Part shown: in pieces, positions 1 through 11,174 of the stretch
Layout: every line of letters starts with the position of its first letter
Position numbering within the stretch: the stretch's first letter is position 1
DNA from: Pterobdella sp. o SKG-2022
Lineage: Eukaryota > Annelida > Clitellata > Hirudinida > Piscicolidae
Reading direction: 5' to 3'
Length of the DNA: 64,000 nt
Assembly: GCA_964035795.1 (NCBI GenBank)
Contig: OZ038320.1
Location: forward strand, 8,640,671-8,704,670
Notes under the pieces: model-generated
Database searches by the model: none
Seen by the model: the letters and a program-made list of their open reading frames with translations, nothing else
What the model was told of the DNA's origin: nothing
Program-made: the position numbers and the translations under genes

Positions 1-1
1 A

Positions 2-3000
2 TATTTTTATTATAACAACACTTGTCACTTTTTGCTGGCTGATACTCATTCATGGTATGATGCCAATGCTCAATGTGATGCAGAGAATGCTTCTCTTGTG
101 TCTCAAGACAATATTGCAAAAGTTTTTGAAACTTTCAAAACGAGCTTTTGGATCAAATGTGGCACTGAAATGTGGTACTGGAAGCACACAAGTCAGTCAA
201 AATACAAACTATCTATATAAATGTATATCTATTTTTTCAATTGTGTAATGCGGTATTTATAAAGCGCTTTTACTTGTATATCAAAGCACTTGCTACAAAT
301 TTAATGTAGCGAAAACACACTGTGGAACAGGTGCTAATTGTCGGCCCACGCGGGATTGAACCCGGTAACGTTAGATAATTAGTCTAATGCTCAACCATTG
401 AGCTATAGGAGCCTACAATTATTATGATTATCCATGAAATATTTTTATAATCTCGTAAAAATATATTTTTTTTATTGCTCCAATTAGACAATTACTCAAG
501 GATGTAGTTATGAAAACCAAGATCCTGATTAGGATGTAATTAAAACTTTCAAAGAAACGTCATATCTAATTAATTTTCAAAGCGAAACAATTAATAACTG
601 AATAATTATGATTTTTTTGAGCCATAGTAAAAAATGAGATTTCCTTAAAATACTTGATAAAGTTAAGTTGTTAACGAAAAGCTTTGTATTTTATAATAAA
701 AACTATGAGTTTTCAAAAATCTCTTCACTCAACTGTATAATTTATAAGCGTTTGAGCTCCCATATATATGTTAAAAAAACTACACATAGTTAGGCATAAC
801 TTATAAAGTTCACAATTTTTGAGATGAGTATGTCTTTTTTATTTGAAAAATTATTTTTCATTATAAATCAAAAATTTTGGAAAACTTTGTTCTAAAAATA
901 AACTCGTAAACAAGAAATATCTAATTAAAACCCTTTTGTTATATAAAAATTTGTGTACTTCGAAGCAAACAATAGAATAAATTAATTAAATATAAGAATT
1001 TCATAAAATTAGAGCACTCGAGAATTCCATAAAAAAATTTATAAAATCTTATTATTCAAGTTAAAGTTAAAGAAGTTCCTATTGTCATTGCATTTGCTTA
1101 TCTGCTTTAAGTTTAGGCAATTCTTTAAGCAGTTCATAGCAGAGCGCTTCTGAACGATGCGTAAAAGGCGCTATACAAATAATTAATTATTATTCTTATT
1201 ATTATAGGAGTGAGCAGATTGGACCAATCATAGGCTTTGTTAGTTGTAAAATGTTAAGTTTTTTCCATGTACCAGAACGTTTAAATATTTACGGATTGTA
1301 CAAAATGTACTTCGTTAGTTTTTTTTCCATGTATCAGAATTATTATTGTTATTATTCATTTGTAAAGCGCTCAGTTTGCAAACTAGATTTGCTGCAGAGG
1401 CGCTTGAGTAGTTCAGGGAACTACGGCGGAAAGATGCTGCTATAGAGATGCGTTTTTAAACACTTGCGAAACTGTTTAAAAGAAGGTGAGAGACGCGGAT
1501 TAAGTAGAAGAGAATTCCATAAATGAGAGTCGATATGCAAAAAAGAGCGATGTAAAAAAGAGTTAGAAGGGACAAGCTGATGCAGCCATAAGCCAGAGTT
1601 CGAGAACCTGAGAGACTCATGAGTTGGTCTGATAGAAAGAAGCTCATATAAGTAAGCCGGCTGATTTAAATAAAAAATATTAACGGTGAGCCACAGTAAC
1701 TTGAACTGGGCTTTTTGTGCGACTGGCAACCAATAAAGGCGATCGAGGCAAGCACGAGATAAAGAATAGTGGTCGGCTTGAAGAAAAATTTTGGTAGCGC
1801 AATTTTGAAGAAATTGCAACTTAGAAATGAGACAGTTTGGAAGTCCACAAAAAAGAGAGTTAAAATAGTCAAGTCTGGAAAGAACTAAAGAGATAGTCAA
1901 GGCAACGGCGGTGTTAAAAGGAAGGAATTTGCTGAGTTGCTTGATTGCATGGAGATGAAAGTTGGACGATTGGATAACCTGAGAGGCAAAGTGTGTGAAG
2001 TTGAGGCTAAGATCAAGAGTTACACCTAGTATTTTCAGTTTGGACGATACTGAAAGTTTAGGTGACTTCGGTAGGAAGATTGGATTTGGAAAGAAAGATA
2101 GGACTGCCTATAAACATCACCTCGCTTTTGGTGGGATTCAACACGAGGTGATTGTTGGAAAACCAAGTGAGTTTGGTGATGCATTCAGAAATCTTAGTGA
2201 GACTGGGTTGAGGATCAAGATAAGAGGCACCGATAAAGAGAGTGGTATCATCAGTAAACTGATGATATAAAACAGCGTGCTTTTTTAAGATCTCGCTAAT
2301 AAGAGATGTGTATAAAGAAAGAAGTATGGGTCCAAGAACGGAGCTTTGGGGAACACCAAAACAGAGAAAAACTGTAGTAGAAGAAAAGCTGCCTGTTTTA
2401 ACAAATTGTTTGCGTTTGTAGAGAAAAGAATGAAACCAGGATAACAAAATGCCAGAAATGTGGAAGAATGTTTAAATAGTTACAGATTGTACAAAAGGCT
2501 TTGTTAGTTGAAAAATGTTAGTTTTTTTCTCATAAAAATATTAATGTATCAGAATGTTTAGATATTTAGAGATTTTACAAAGTTCTATCCAAGTGCATGC
2601 AAATTAATTTTCATAAATATAGTGTTCTTTGAAGTGAAATAGATATATTTTTTCAAATAACAAAAAAAATAATTTTATTCAGATACGAATGTAAAAACAA
2701 TGATTATTTCAATACTCACAATTTTTTAAAAATTCTTTGATTTTTGCAAGTTCTTCTTGAATGCTATTGGTTCGCCGATAAAGCTATTAAATGAGTATAA
2801 TGAAATCGTCAAGTGCCTGTAGTTAAAGGAGTGAGTTTGAAAAATTACATAAACGTCGAAAAATTTAAATATTATCAACTGTTTAGTGACACAGGCATTA
2901 TGTAGTTTGCCTAAAAGTTTCAGGAACTATCCATATTGCCCGTTTATACACGTTTTATAACTTTTAAAGCTTTTGATAGAGTTGCCATTTATAGAGCACG

Positions 3001-3563
3001 TAACCAATAATGGTATTTTGAAAGCGAAAGGATTTTAAAATAAATCATATAAAAAAATTTAAAAAAACCTTTTAATGCTTAGTAAACGTTATGAACTAAT
3101 GGTATTTTTCACTTAATTCAAGATACTCCTGTTTTGAATGCAAAGTGGGTTTTTAATAGACCATCTAGCGACTCAAGTTTGCAGTGCGCTTACCTTACTG
3201 TTATCGATGACTGGTTGAGAAGTAACTGTACTGGAGATTACACCGTTTTATGCACTAAAGGTTTGAATTCATATATCTAAAATAACAGTGCTTATAATAT
3301 ATATTTTAGTTCGATTAAGACATTCATAATATTTTTAGAATTAGTTACATAAGATGTCTTTAAACATGCATCTTTTATAATAAAATATTTCTTCAGCTGA
3401 TAATAAAACAGATCTCAATATTATGTCGATATTGTTTCAAAACTATTTTACTTTTTTTTTAATTTCCATAATACTACCTTTTTAGAAAAATAAAATGGAT
3501 ATCGATGATGAAAGTATTAAATATTAATATCCTTTACAGACAAACATTCCGTTTCTTCTACAT
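2..3563 (+). CDS. C-type lectin-like domain gene, 3' exons (partial)
   Basis: Exons 2-191, 3123-3260 and 3540-3563. The frame is open to the window edge, so the 5' part lies outside. Exon 1 gives a CTLD start with a Cys (NNTCHF) followed by SWYDANAQCDAENASLVS and FWIKCG. Exon 2 gives LQCAYLTVIDDWLRSNCTG and YTVLC, the paired Cys end of a CTLD. Donor A|GTCAGT joins acceptor AAG|AT in phase 1, completing Asn. The WND and EPN/QPD calcium-sugar motifs are not evident, so carbohydrate binding is uncertain. The last small exon (phase 1 in) may splice on at ACAT|GTAAG or read to a stop a few codons later. Family: extracellular or membrane recognition proteins. The large intron holds a SINE and a LINE. 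I am confident of the fold, not of the specific protein. Confidence 0.8.
246..416 (-). repeat. tRNA-derived SINE, copy 1
   Basis: Read on the minus strand, 413-343 is a tRNA-like head. It has an A-box-like stretch (TAGCTCAATGGTTGAGC), a perfect D stem (GCTC/GAGC), a perfect 5-bp anticodon stem (TTAGA/TCTAA) and a B box (GGTTCAATCC). The acceptor and T stems carry mismatches. The head is followed by a body and a tail containing GCGCTTTATAAATA. A second copy with the same head, body and tail lies at 21594-21766, so this is a dispersed SINE and not a tRNA gene. Confidence 0.85.
417..1090. other. AT-rich intronic sequence, nothing recognised
   Basis: Lies inside the lectin gene intron. No exon, repeat or RNA gene could be supported here. 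Confidence 0.5.
1095..1196 (+). repeat. LINE/SINE 3' tail fragment
   Basis: Contains GAGCGCTTCTGAACGATGCG, then AGGCGCTATACAAATAATTA and a run of TTATTATT-type repeats. This is the same tail motif (GCGC...GCGCTATATAAAT) as the L2-like LINE next door and the SINEs. It is oriented towards the LINE tail at 1335, so the two lie tail to tail. Confidence 0.6.
1335..2470 (-). mobile_element. L2/CR1-like LINE, 3' half, degraded
   Basis: 2447-2058 encodes a reverse transcriptase palm with GVPQSSVLGPILLSLYTS and FTDD in place of YADD. After a frame break, 1900-1421 encodes the typical CR1/L2 C-terminus (RLDYFNSLFCGLPN, LDRLYWLPVAQKAQFKLLW, LWNSLLLNPRLSPSFKQFRK). The 3' UTR follows and ends near 1335 with AGCGCTTTACAAATG and AATAAT-type repeats. 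That tail resembles the SINE tails, making this the likely partner LINE lineage. The copy is 5'-truncated, frameshifted and dead. Confidence 0.85.
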
Positions 3564-3739
3564 GTAAGATTCAATTATTTTAGTTTGCTTTGAAGTTCCA
3601 CACCATGTTTTTTCATACTACATTTTTTATATAAAGTTTCAAATTATGAAGCTTATCAAAAAACTCACAACCAAGCTCTATTTAAGCTGAAGAATACCAT
3701 TCTATATATGCTAAAGTGGTCTTGAAGACTTTATCAGTT

Positions 3740-3980
3740 TCATGCCACTATAATAATATTCGTTTTTTGTTTGTTTTTTTTGTTTGTCTAACATGGGCTT
3801 CCAATAGAGAACTAAGATCTTTTGACCTAAATGTTTTCATCGACTTTTTAAGCAGACGCTTTGGAATTTTTGAGGCTGCCTTTTTTGCTTCTGCTTCTAA
3901 ATATTCCACTGCACTCTTAAAATCGAAAAATTTTTCTTCCACAACAACACAAATGGGCCTTTTAGAAAAAATTTGTTCTT
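3740..3980 (-). pseudogene. Unrecognised ORF remnant
   Basis: An open stretch of about 76 codons with protein-like composition (FKSAVEYLEAEAKKAASKIP, SLLEAHVRQTKKTNKKRILL, then a stop). The sequence just upstream (to about 4210) reads protein-like in a neighbouring frame but is broken by stops (MSEETTRYFMDDPFRAE, stop). It could be a decayed processed copy or an unlinked exon. I cannot name the family. Confidence 0.3.
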
Positions 3981-4214
3981 TTTTCTATATACTTTTCATT
4001 TGTATCATTGTTTCTTTTTCCATCAATTTGCAGGTGGAATTATTTTTTTCACTAGAGGCTTTTACTCGGCTCTGAACGGATCATCCATAAAATATCTAGT
4101 TGTCTCTTCGCTCATAAATTTTTTTCTTTTCAACTTATATCAAACCATAACGACAGTAGAGTCGCGTTTATCGGCAGCACTTCTCTTCCACCCAATTAAA
4201 CCTTTTTCTTAACG

Positions 4215-5890
4215 AACATAAAAGATGAATTGATAAAAATAGTGCACAAGCTAAGTCTAAAAGCTCCAAGTAGAGAAAATGATTTCAATAAAAATTAAAA
4301 ACTTCAAAAAAGTTTCGTTGAAACTATACAAATATGAATAAGTTGGAATATCTAAATGCTTTTTTGTTTTTCAGAGTAAAAATTACAATAGTTATATAAT
4401 AGTATTATCTTAGTAACAATTATATATATATTCTTTGAGTATTTTTGTAAAAAAAACAGTTTTAAAAATTTAGTTTACTTCTTTTTTAAATTAATTTTAT
4501 TTATTTAATATATTCTTATTTTTTACACTTTCAAATGAGTTTATATAAAATTTTCCATTTAATATAAACCTTTGTAACCAATTGCAAAGATTTTTGAGCA
4601 ATTACAAATTTTTGTAACTATTCAATACATCCCATAGAATAGTGTATACTGAACAAACTCAACAAAGAATTTATTTATTGCAGGTAGCATGTCAGTTGTT
4701 TTAATGGCCCTTTCTGTAACTTATTCACTTTTCTATTATAACTGATGTAATTTTGCTGATAATTTTGTTATTTAAAGCTGTTAAACTATAATGCGAAACA
4801 ATTCATCAAAATATTTTAATCAAAAAAAAAATTTATTTTATGAAAACATGGGTATAGACATTATTTCTGTCTTTGCATAATTTATATTTTTCATATGTAT
4901 TTCGTTTTATTTTTTGTAATTCAAATGTAAATCGCAAGTCTTTGAGTCACTTTAAAAGTGAACTTATTTATTTTTAAAGTCTTATAAGTATCTTTGTGTT
5001 AGTGATGTCTAATATTTAATATATACTATCCAAGAATTGTGTTCTGAACGTTGATCAATGAAAGAACATCATATACTTTTCAAAAATTGTTTCACTCTGC
5101 GATATATCGAATGTATACTTCAATCCTTGTTTCAATAAAAATTATTACTTTAATTCTATTTGTCTTAGATTTCAAATTTAATCTTATTTCCAGCTTTTCA
5201 TTGTATTGTTATGATGAATGTCAATCAGCATAAGTATTCGGGAATGTTGCATTTATAAAAAATTTAATACAAAATGAAGATTTAAAACATCTTTTATTTT
5301 TCGATAAAACCATTCACTCTAATTAGCAGGAAAATTCGAAAAGAAACGAATATGTAAAAATTTTAATTTCGTATATAGAGCTTAATTGATATTAATGAAG
5401 TTAAACGAGCTGGTCCAATTAAGAAAATTGAAATTATTCTAAATTCTCCAATACAATCTATGATTAAAATGACTGAAATTTTTAAAAAATTTTTGAAGCA
5501 TTATGTACATATAAAATTTTTAATGGTTTTAATTATTGAAAGAAATTTTACTCTTTGAACCATTTCGACCACTTTTAAAATTTTTCCAATTATTTTTTAA
5601 TACAAAATATATGTCATTTTTGAAATTGTTACTTTTATTAAATTTTCCAGTAATTTTTTCATTTCATTTTTTTTTGGTTTCTATGAACAAAATTTTTTCA
5701 TGAACTTTTATAAAATTTTGAGAAAAATCCAGATGTATTCAATTTTTATAAGTGGTTGCAAAGATTCAGAAAATAATTGTGAAGCTTCAAAAACTAAGTG
5801 AAGATTGGTAGCTTTTGCCCATATAAACCCTTGAAGACCCATAAAAACTTCGATATATGATTAGAAAAACTTTGAATATTTCGCAATCAA
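4215..5890. other. Spacer, nothing recognised
   Basis: AT-rich spacer between the lectin gene and the HSD17B12-like gene. Homopolymer runs are common. I see no supportable exon. Confidence 0.5.
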
Positions 5891-5892
5891 AC

Positions 5893-8800
5893 TTATTCTT
5901 TTTTTTCTCTTTTTCTCTTTTCTATCATTTCAAAAATCTGCAAACACCGTTTGAAATTGTATTTTGCAGCGCCATCCTCCCCTATCAACTTCAGTCTCAA
6001 ACTCTGAAATGAAATAGGTTTTAGAAAAATATTGAACCAAAAAAAAATTTTGCAAATTAATTCTCTAAAACAAAAATTTTATTCCGAGATTATACTCGTA
6101 TAAAAACAGAAACTGATGTTAGAGACAGCCTTCATTAATTGATTCCCAATCAGTATGTTGACGTTAACTCAGATTTCAAAATGACTAAAAAATGAAATAA
6201 TATGAAAATATACTAATATAATAATGAAAAATTCAGTTTTGTCTTTGAAAATAGTTTAAATGTATGGATGTTGTGTTGAAAACCCCCGAAGCTTATCGCT
6301 TGCTGAAGCAACCATTGCAAACGGCATGAACACTATCAAATACATCTCCGAGTAGAAAAAGTGTTTTACGGGTTTGGTTTTTCAATTTTTATGACTCTAT
6401 GGTAGAAGAAAAAAAATAAAAAGTAATAACTCGCCAAACATTGAATGAGTGAACCAACAAACAAGTATAAAAATTGAGTTTAGTTTATGCAAAGTGGAGT
6501 TTCTAGATCTTTGAGTTGAAAAATAAAAGCAAAAAAAATACAATGATTAAATATTATCATTATTTATTAGAAATTTCAAATAAAATCCATAACTATATCT
6601 TGAAAATATCATTACAAGATAATGATTAAGTGTTGTCATAACTGAATGTATTCACCTTAAGTTCATGAGAAAACACGCCGCTTACGTCTCCTTTCAGACC
6701 CACAGTATTGAGGGCTGATGAAACGTAGTGCTTGGGAGAAACTACATAGAAAGATGTTTTTGTCTTCTGAATATGTTTTTCATTATGTATGCATGTATTT
6801 TTTATTAATTTTTTTGGGAATTTGAAATAGTTTTTTCAATGGCAATAGTTTATTTTTAAAAAAAATCAAAAAAAGTTTGAAAAAAAAGAGCCAAAGCTAT
6901 GGTACTTTTACAAAATCTCAGATGAAATTGAAATGCCTAATTTCACACTAGTTGAAAGCTTTCAAAATGTAAATGAAAATGTAATTACTTTAGAGAGCTT
7001 GGTCGTAACCATGCCTGGGTGGAAATTCTAAAAAAAAATTATTGAACTATGAATATTTGATATTAAACTTTTTTAGTTGTTAGAGATACAAGTTAACAGA
7101 AAAGCTTTGGAAGCAAAATGATTTAACCAAACAAATAATTTCGGGAAATTTCTTTGAAAAATGAATTTTTTTTAAAAATGCAAAAAAAAACCTGAAATAC
7201 GATTCCATGCTGTTTATATTCGTATCCCAGAGTTTGAGTCAAGATAGATCCAAAGCCCTTTTTTGAGAGTTTTCAATAGTTTTGTCAAGCATAAACATAA
7301 AAAACAGTTTAAAGTTTAATCATATAGTTTTGAAAGATTATGTTAACTACTTCAATTGCTTATTGTAAAAATTACTGAATTTCTGTCATGTGCCAAGAGC
7401 TTTGAAATGCTACTTAAAACACTAATGTAATTTAAATGGTTCATACTTTAATTAGTTTATCTTTCTCGAATATATTTACCTTGGTAGCGCCATAAAGAGT
7501 GTTTAAAGAGGATAAAAATTTTGCACTCAAAGAAGAAACGTTCAGTATCACACCACGTTTTCTCTCCACCATGCCTTTCAACACAATGTGAGTCATCTAG
7601 ACAAGTTTAAAAGTCAATGCTTCAAAAACAAGTGAATTTTCTAAATATAAAATATCACCATAAATTTTGATCTTCATTGATTTATTAATAAACAAATAAT
7701 TCAACGTTTTTAAAGTTTGATTGTTTTTATGCATCGAATAATATTGGAAAACTGGTTTGGTTCATAGTCTTTGTATTCATTTTATAGTTTCAAAATAAAA
7801 CAAAAATTCACCTTAGTTACTGTTGTCACATTTAGAGCTAAAAGAGTATCGCAAAACTGAATTTTTTGAAAGATGAGTGTAGATTAGCTATTATCTCTAT
7901 TGACAATTTAACTAATTACTTGAGAACATTTTTTATATGCATTTGAATTTGTAATTATGAAGTCATTATGGGACCAACTTCTTCAGACAAATTGTGGAAA
8001 TATTGTGGCGAAAGGTAGCCTGCCCCAACATTGTTAACTGAAAAAAAAATTATTTTTGCTTTTCATTATTAAAAAATTCATCAAAAAGCTAAGATTTTCA
8101 GTTATAAAATCTTGGAAAGTATTTGACCTTAATTAAGAAAAAATTTCTTTTATAAAATTATTTTTCAAAGATATATTTGTAAAAATTAAATCGGCTTTAA
8201 AGAGTAAAACTTTTTAAGAATATTTTAACATGGCTTAAAACATAAGCTATAAATTATCCCTTTGACCAAATTTTAATGACTTTTCAAAAACCATTTTCCG
8301 ATAATGAATCTTAAAATCGATGGATTAAACTTTTGTTGTTTAAAATATATTATTAAAATTTGTTAAAACTTATTTTGCCTTGAAAAAAATCGTAAATTTT
8401 TCTTTAAAAAACTTCAAAATCAATAAAAACTTCAAAATCAATAAAAACTTCGACTTGAGTTTAATCGGCTCATTAACCTCTTTTTCAAACACATATTATA
8501 AATTTCTTTTGAGTACCTCAAAAATCAACTTCAAATGCTTATGAAAAACGTGAATAACCTACAAACACATTGGTCTGTCACTTATCGATTACACATTTAT
8601 AGCAGTCTCAAAACCTAATGAAAAGGTTTTCTAATAAAAATATAATTAAGTTTTTCTCAATAAATATCAAGCTTATTATATTATCCTTAAGTATTATATG
8701 CGCCAATACAGAAATTATAGAGTTTTTTATAGACATTTTGATGTGTTTCCAGTAATTCATTTTTTAGTTATTTATTTCAAATCCCAGAAACATAATTTTT

Positions 8801-10063
8801 CTATTTTGTTTGCTATTTCAACCTATGTCAAAATCAAACGTAACATTTCAGTGATGTTAAAGTTCAAAGATTCATTATTGCAGCTGATCTAACATGTACA
8901 CCACGACAAACTCACAAAAACATAATTGATTGGTTGATAAATTTAAAAAATATTAAAAAGAATTAATCTATTTAAATTAATATTTCTGTATTCACACATC
9001 ACCAGGAAGATGATTAACTTGATGATAATTTTTTCTTATTTTTTAAGTTTTGATTTTCAATGAAAAATTAAAAAAAAAACCACTTTTTTACTTTTATTCC
9101 ACGTAGGTCATTGAATTAACTGAAACTTCACTCTAATGGATTTCATAATTATTTTTAAAAATCGCTAACCATCAGTATTTAAAAAATGTAAGAACCAGAC
9201 TACTAATGATTTATGATAAGGTTGTACTTATCGAAAATTTTAGTTTTTTTTTAAATAAATGTATCAAAAATTCTTCATAAAAAATTGAAAATAAAAAGTT
9301 ATTCAAATAAAATAAAAACCACTTTGTTTTCAAGTTTAATATTTGAAAAGAATTTTCTATTTGTTTCATAGTTACCCAAAATGTATAATATTGAAAAGCA
9401 TAAGTAATACCTAGAACTGCGATGTCAAGACCCTCAAGTTCTTTCTGGATGTGTGGATAGATGGAAGTGTTGCTGAAGTCTGCTTCTATGCATTTTATTT
9501 CTATGTCCATCTTTCTTTTTTCTTTGGAGAATTTATTGTTTTCAACCATATAAATTATACTTTGAGAATGAAGTTATTTGAAAAAATCTAACACGGTAAA
9601 AAGTAAACTGACAAAATTAACAAAAACAAATAAATAATTAAATTAAGAAATAAAATAAAAATGTTCGATTTTTGAAAAGTACTTATTTCTTCAGCAGTTT
9701 CATTGAGTCGACCCATGTTTCTGCTCAACAACGCTATATTCAAACCCTTTTCGGCTAATTGGAGAGCAAATTCTTTTCCTATTCCATCTGTAGCTCCAGT
9801 TACAACTTGAAAGCATTTTTCATCGATGATTCTAGAAACTCATGTTTTAAATTCATTTTCAAAATATATAGTTTTAAATATTTTCACTCACCGGCCCACT
9901 TTCCAAACTTTGTTAAGTCTAAGGCCCAACCGAAAAAAGGCGACAGAAAATATAATTTAAGGATGACATAAACTTCTGACAGAGCCACATATGACAAGTA
10001 TACCAAGGCTATTTTTCCAAAAAGGTTTAAAAGTTGAGATGGATCCATCAAACAATAAAGCAT
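5893..10063 (-). CDS. HSD17B12: HSD17B12-like very-long-chain 3-oxoacyl-CoA reductase (SDR)
   Basis: Ten exons, all phases agreeing: 10063-9892, 9838-9683, 9521-9411, 8037-7979, 7856-7812, 7596-7480, 7257-7192, 7027-6989, 6766-6656, 6345-6256 (stop). This gives 321 aa, close to the 312 of human HSD17B12. Residues 1-57 hold the hydrophobic ER anchor. The cofactor motif is T71-G-A-T-D-G-I-G78, NNVG is at 148-151, and the catalytic set is Asn175, Ser203, Tyr216 and Lys220 (YGATK). The family performs the first reduction (NADPH) in the ER very-long-chain fatty-acid elongation cycle; some members also act on steroids. An alternative last exon (6003-5893) joined from ATG|GTTGCT at 6313 would replace the C-terminus with a lysine-rich tail ending EKKE. 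Start chosen as the ATG before the membrane segment. Confidence 0.93.
9205..9260 (+). repeat. Fold-back element core, diverged half copy
   Basis: ATGATAAGG..ACTTATCGAAAATTTTAG followed by an AT-rich arm ending in AAATAAATGTATCAAAAATT. It matches the loop plus one arm of the hairpin element at 16372-16560, and also 22265-22305 and 51560-51640. It lies in and next to the third HSD17B12-like intron. Confidence 0.5.
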
Positions 10064-11174
10064 TTTGTATAAGTTGATATTTTGGGAATGTAAAATGTAA
10101 TTTCCTTCAAACGCAAAATTTATGTCTTCTTAAAACTATGCTTTAGACCAAGGACAAAGTATACATTTTATCGACAAAACCAATAGAAAATATTTCAAGT
10201 AAGTTGTCACATGTTTTAGTAATTCAGTAACTTAAAATAACTTTTATACTTTTTGTTTTTAAACTACATAAATATTATATTCAAGTGTTTCGTCACTTCA
10301 TACCATATATTTATTTTACTGAAATGTCTTGAAAACAAACGTGCATTCAACTTTTATTTTTCTAGACACCTTATGCATCTTTTTAATTCAAATTTGCTTA
10401 ATTTCTTGCTTTTTAAATACATTTATTATTTCGTAATAGCTAAAATTTCCGTCAAGTTCAACCTTATCACAATTTTTTCATCAATTGCTTTATTTTTGGT
10501 ATTTTTTTCGTTCAGTCCGATGATTTTCAAATTATTCCTGAGCCACCCAGCTGCTGTTACTCACTCGATTGGCTTCAACAAGCAACAAACCCTAAAATAG
10601 ATTGATTGCGTGTTGCATCATCAACGACTTGAACTAAATTCTTGAGTTCAAAAGAATCTAAAAACTAAAGTTTTTGATTTTTGACTTTATTAAAATTTGT
10701 TGTAAACGAAATTAGCCGTCTTGCAATCATTAAAATGCAATAGAAATTCATGAAATTTATCACAAAATAACCTTAAGTTTAAACCTAACAAGTTTACTTA
10801 AATATGTCTATTTGTCTTATTTAAATGATTTTTTCGAACGAAAAATAAATCTTTGGTTAAATTTAGATAGTATTAGTAAAAATTTAATTCCTCATGCGTA
10901 ATAATAGACAAATACAACAATACTGCATATGTCGCCCGTGTACTAGAAAAATTTGAATATACTTCATCATAATTTTCAATTAATAAAGTAAAATTTTAAT
11001 GAAAGTGTTAATCTGTTTGAATTTTATTTTGAATATAAATAATTGACGCTGAAATAAATCATATCAAAATCAGGAAGATAAACTAATTAAAAGAAAAAAT
11101 TTTGTATGATGAAACGAACAATTCTGAAGATTAATAATAATCACCATACTTCCCAATGCATAAAGGATACTTAA
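10064..11174. other. Spacer between HSD17B12-like and J-TPR-RRM genes
   Basis: 1.1 kb between the stop codon of the upstream gene and the start codon of the downstream gene, both on the minus strand. It must hold the promoter of the HSD17B12-like gene unless the pair is co-transcribed. No motif stood out. Confidence 0.5.

Noticed and set aside
343..413. tRNA gene with an AAT (Ile) anticodon
   Set aside because: The cloverleaf has acceptor and T-stem mismatches, and the head continues into a body and tail repeated at 21594-21768; it is a SINE.
3716..4212. Plus-strand open frame rich in Phe/Leu
   Set aside because: Composition is that of the reverse complement of an A-rich charged sequence; the minus strand is the better reading.
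9211..9400. Extension of the HSD17B12-like exon past 9411
   Set aside because: The frame stays open beyond the GTATTA donor but loses family similarity exactly there; it is intron.
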